Assembly (NCBI RefSeq): GCF_040546765.1
Contig: NZ_JBEPOK010000001.1
Location: 2,356,001-2,420,000 of the forward strand
Direction: 5' to 3'
Source: Arthrobacter sp. OAP107
Lineage (GTDB): Bacteria > Actinomycetota > Actinomycetes > Actinomycetales > Micrococcaceae
Length of the DNA stretch: 64,000 bases
Shown here piece after piece: positions 62,558-64,000 of the stretch. Below the pieces are notes generated by a model that saw only the letters and a program-made list of their open reading frames with translations, searched no databases and was not told the origin of the DNA. Position numbers and translations under genes: made by a program. How positions within the stretch are numbered: the stretch's first letter is position 1; each line of letters starts with the position of its first letter.

Positions 62558-62683
62558 GATCGGTTCTCCTTCGGCTGTACGTACGGCGCCCGGTGTGCGG
62601 CGCCCGGCACTACACATGTTGCCGGAATCCGGCGCCCCTTCATAGGGGTTCACGGAAGTTCACGGGCCGTTCATAAGCGCAGG

Positions 62684-63358
62684 TCAGGGCCGGAAGCGGT
62701 AGCCCACGCCCGCCTCGGTCAGCAGATGGCGCGGATTGCCTGTGTCCGCCTCCAGTTTGCGCCGGAGCTGCGCCATGTAGACCCGCAGGTAGTTGGCCTC
62801 CTTCTCGTAGGCGGGTCCCCACACGCTGGCCAGGATCTGCTGCTGGGTGATGAGCTTCCCGGGATTCCGCACCAGCAGCTCGAGAATGCTCCACTCCGTG
62901 GGAGTGAGCTTTACGGGCTCGCCATTCCGGGTGACCATCCGCCGGCCCAGGTCCACGCTGAACTCCGGCGTGTCCACCGTGGACGGCTCAGTGGCTTCCG
63001 GGGCCCGGCGCAGGAGTGCGCGAAGCCGGGCAAGTAGTTCCTCGAGCCCGAAGGGCTTGGTGATGTAGTCGTCCGCACCGGCGTCGAGGGCGTCCACCTT
63101 GTCTGATGAGCCGTGACGGGCCGAGAGCACCAGCACCGGGGCGGTGCTCCAGCGGCGGAGCTCCCGAAGCACCGCCGCGCCGTCCATGTCCGGCAGTCCG
63201 AGGTCCAGGACAACAATCCCCGGCGGGTTGCGTGAGGCAGCAATCAGGGCGGCCTCACCGTCCGCGGCAGTTTCCACTGTGTAGCCGTGCGCCTGCAGCG
63301 TGATCCGCAGGGCCTTCAGCAGATGCTGGTCATCGTCGACCACCAGGACGCCGGTCAC
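62684..63358 (-). CDS. kdpE: Response regulator KdpE
   Basis: KdpE is the OmpR/PhoB-type regulator that turns on the Kdp potassium-uptake system. The 224-residue protein has an N-terminal receiver domain with phosphoacceptor Asp in VVLDLGLPDMDG (about residue 51), the Lys of ITKPFGLEEL and a C-terminal winged helix (about 130-224, RVYMAQLRRKLE). The start overlaps the kdpD stop by four bases (GTGA). The assignment to KdpE rather than another OmpR member rests on the sequence and the linked KdpD-like kinase. Confidence 0.9.
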   Translation of the reverse strand: MTGVLVVDDDQHLLKALRITLQAHGYTVETAADGEAALIAASRNPPGIVVLDLGLPDMDGAAVLRELRRWSTAPVLVLSARHGSSDKVDALDAGADDYITKPFGLEELLARLRALLRRAPEATEPSTVDTPEFSVDLGRRMVTRNGEPVKLTPTEWSILELLVRNPGKLITQQQILASVWGPAYEKEANYLRVYMAQLRRKLEADTGNPRHLLTEAGVGYRFRP

Positions 63359-64000
63359 TGGGCAGTCTCCTGCGGCGAAACGGCAGGTGGGACTGCAGCA
63401 GCGGCGGAAGACCCGCCGTCGTCCCCGCCGTGTCCCGTTGCACCGTGTCCCGTCGACAGCGGAAGCCGGATGACCATGGTGAGTCCCCCGCCGGGCGTCT
63501 CCTCTGCCGCCAGGCTGCCGCCCATGGCCGAGACGAATCCCCTGGCCACGGCGAGTCCCAGGCCGACGCCGGTTGACTGGGAAAGATCGTCCAGGCGCTG
63601 GAAGGGGCGGAACATGGCCGGCACGTTGCGGTCCGGCACGCCGCGCCCGTGGTCGATGATCCGCAGTTCACCGGCCGGGTGGCCGTTGAGGACCGCGCCG
63701 CTGAGCCCGCCCGACGCCGACGTCACGGTGACGTCGGATGCCGGCGCGTATTTGACGGCGTTTTCCGCGATGTTGGCGATGACGCGCTCCAGCAGGACGG
63801 CGTCGGCGTCGACGGCGGGCAGGTTCGGCGGCAGCACTACCCGCACGCTGCCCTGCGGCAGGCCGCGCAGCGCTGCCGGAACGACGTCGAGCCAGCGGAC
63901 GGGCTTCAGCAGGGGGCGTACAGAGTCGGCCGTGATCCTGGACATGTCGAGGAGGTTCCCCACCAGGGCGTCCAGCCGGTCCGAGCATTCGTCGATGGTT
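63355..64000 (-). CDS. kdpD: Sensor histidine kinase KdpD (partial, C-terminal part)
   Basis: The C-terminal part of the kinase that phosphorylates KdpE; the rest lies beyond the right edge. The visible region has the end of the dimerisation helix (LDALVGNLLDMSR), the N box IANIAENAVKYAP, the G1 motif HGRGVPD and the G2 motif GVGLGLAVARGF. A low-complexity Ala/Gly-rich tail of about 30 residues ends the protein. It is cotranscribed with kdpE. Confidence 0.88.
   Translation of the reverse strand, partial: TIDECSDRLDALVGNLLDMSRITADSVRPLLKPVRWLDVVPAALRGLPQGSVRVVLPPNLPAVDADAVLLERVIANIAENAVKYAPASDVTVTSASGGLSGAVLNGHPAGELRIIDHGRGVPDRNVPAMFRPFQRLDDLSQSTGVGLGLAVARGFVSAMGGSLAAEETPGGGLTMVIRLPLSTGHGATGHGGDDGGSSAAAAVPPAVSPQETAQ

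Overview
The window is a chromosomal segment of a high-G+C actinobacterium, most likely a member of the Micrococcaceae close to Arthrobacter, Pseudarthrobacter or Paenarthrobacter. The evidence is the WhiA/RapZ/YvcK sporulation-type cluster beside gap-pgk-tpiA-secG, a CoaE-GrpB fusion, an Eis-type acetyltransferase, a mycothiol-type maleylpyruvate isomerase, frequent GTG starts and strong G/C third positions. The genus is an inference; no 16S gene or other taxonomic marker is present.

Layout. 1-18100 is a core block read on the minus strand: secG (partial), tpiA, pgk, gap, sodA, whiA, yvcK, rapZ, uvrC, an acyltransferase, a HAD phosphatase, uvrA (split by a one-base frameshift), a GntR regulator and a two-subunit ABC exporter. 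Then come tam (-) and a Ski2-like DUF3516 helicase (+). 22218-35711 is an accessory island: a seven-gene biosynthetic operon, a broken M28 peptidase and a phosphopantetheinyl transferase. 35832-52453 returns to core genes: GNAT, proline iminopeptidase, terC with a candidate manganese riboswitch, uvrB, coaE, yigZ, a DJ-1/PfpI protein, rpsA, an Eis-like protein, polA, a thioesterase, a DHFR-fold protein and a Pit phosphate transporter. 52641-59491 holds a HAD-like protein and a complete gentisate module: 3-hydroxybenzoate 6-monooxygenase, an aromatic-acid transporter, an IclR regulator, gentisate dioxygenase, a fumarylpyruvate-hydrolase-type FAH protein and maleylpyruvate isomerase. The window ends with phosphoketolase, a VOC protein and kdpE/kdpD (kdpD partial).

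The most notable system is the 22-36 kb island. SbnA and SbnB homologues should make L-2,3-diaminopropionate (Dap). A stand-alone adenylation-carrier protein could activate it. A separate 1068-residue membrane protein carries three tandem carrier domains followed by the six-helix, three-soluble-domain module otherwise found at the C-terminus of epsilon-poly-lysine synthetase (Pls/PosA family). The whole looks like a split, multi-carrier Pls-type assembly line for a Dap-based homo-oligomer or short peptide. A SyrP-like Fe/2-oxoglutarate oxygenase, a threonine-synthase-like PLP enzyme, a LuxE-like acyl-protein ligase and an Sfp-type PPTase would tailor, supply or activate it. The product cannot be read from sequence.

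Other points of interest are the uvrA frameshift, a 98.75%-identical 240-bp tandem duplication encoding two of the carriers, paired IclR-type operators controlling the gentisate genes, a structured rpsA leader, a long hairpin between pgk and tpiA, and a REP-like 57-bp palindrome near 62 kb.
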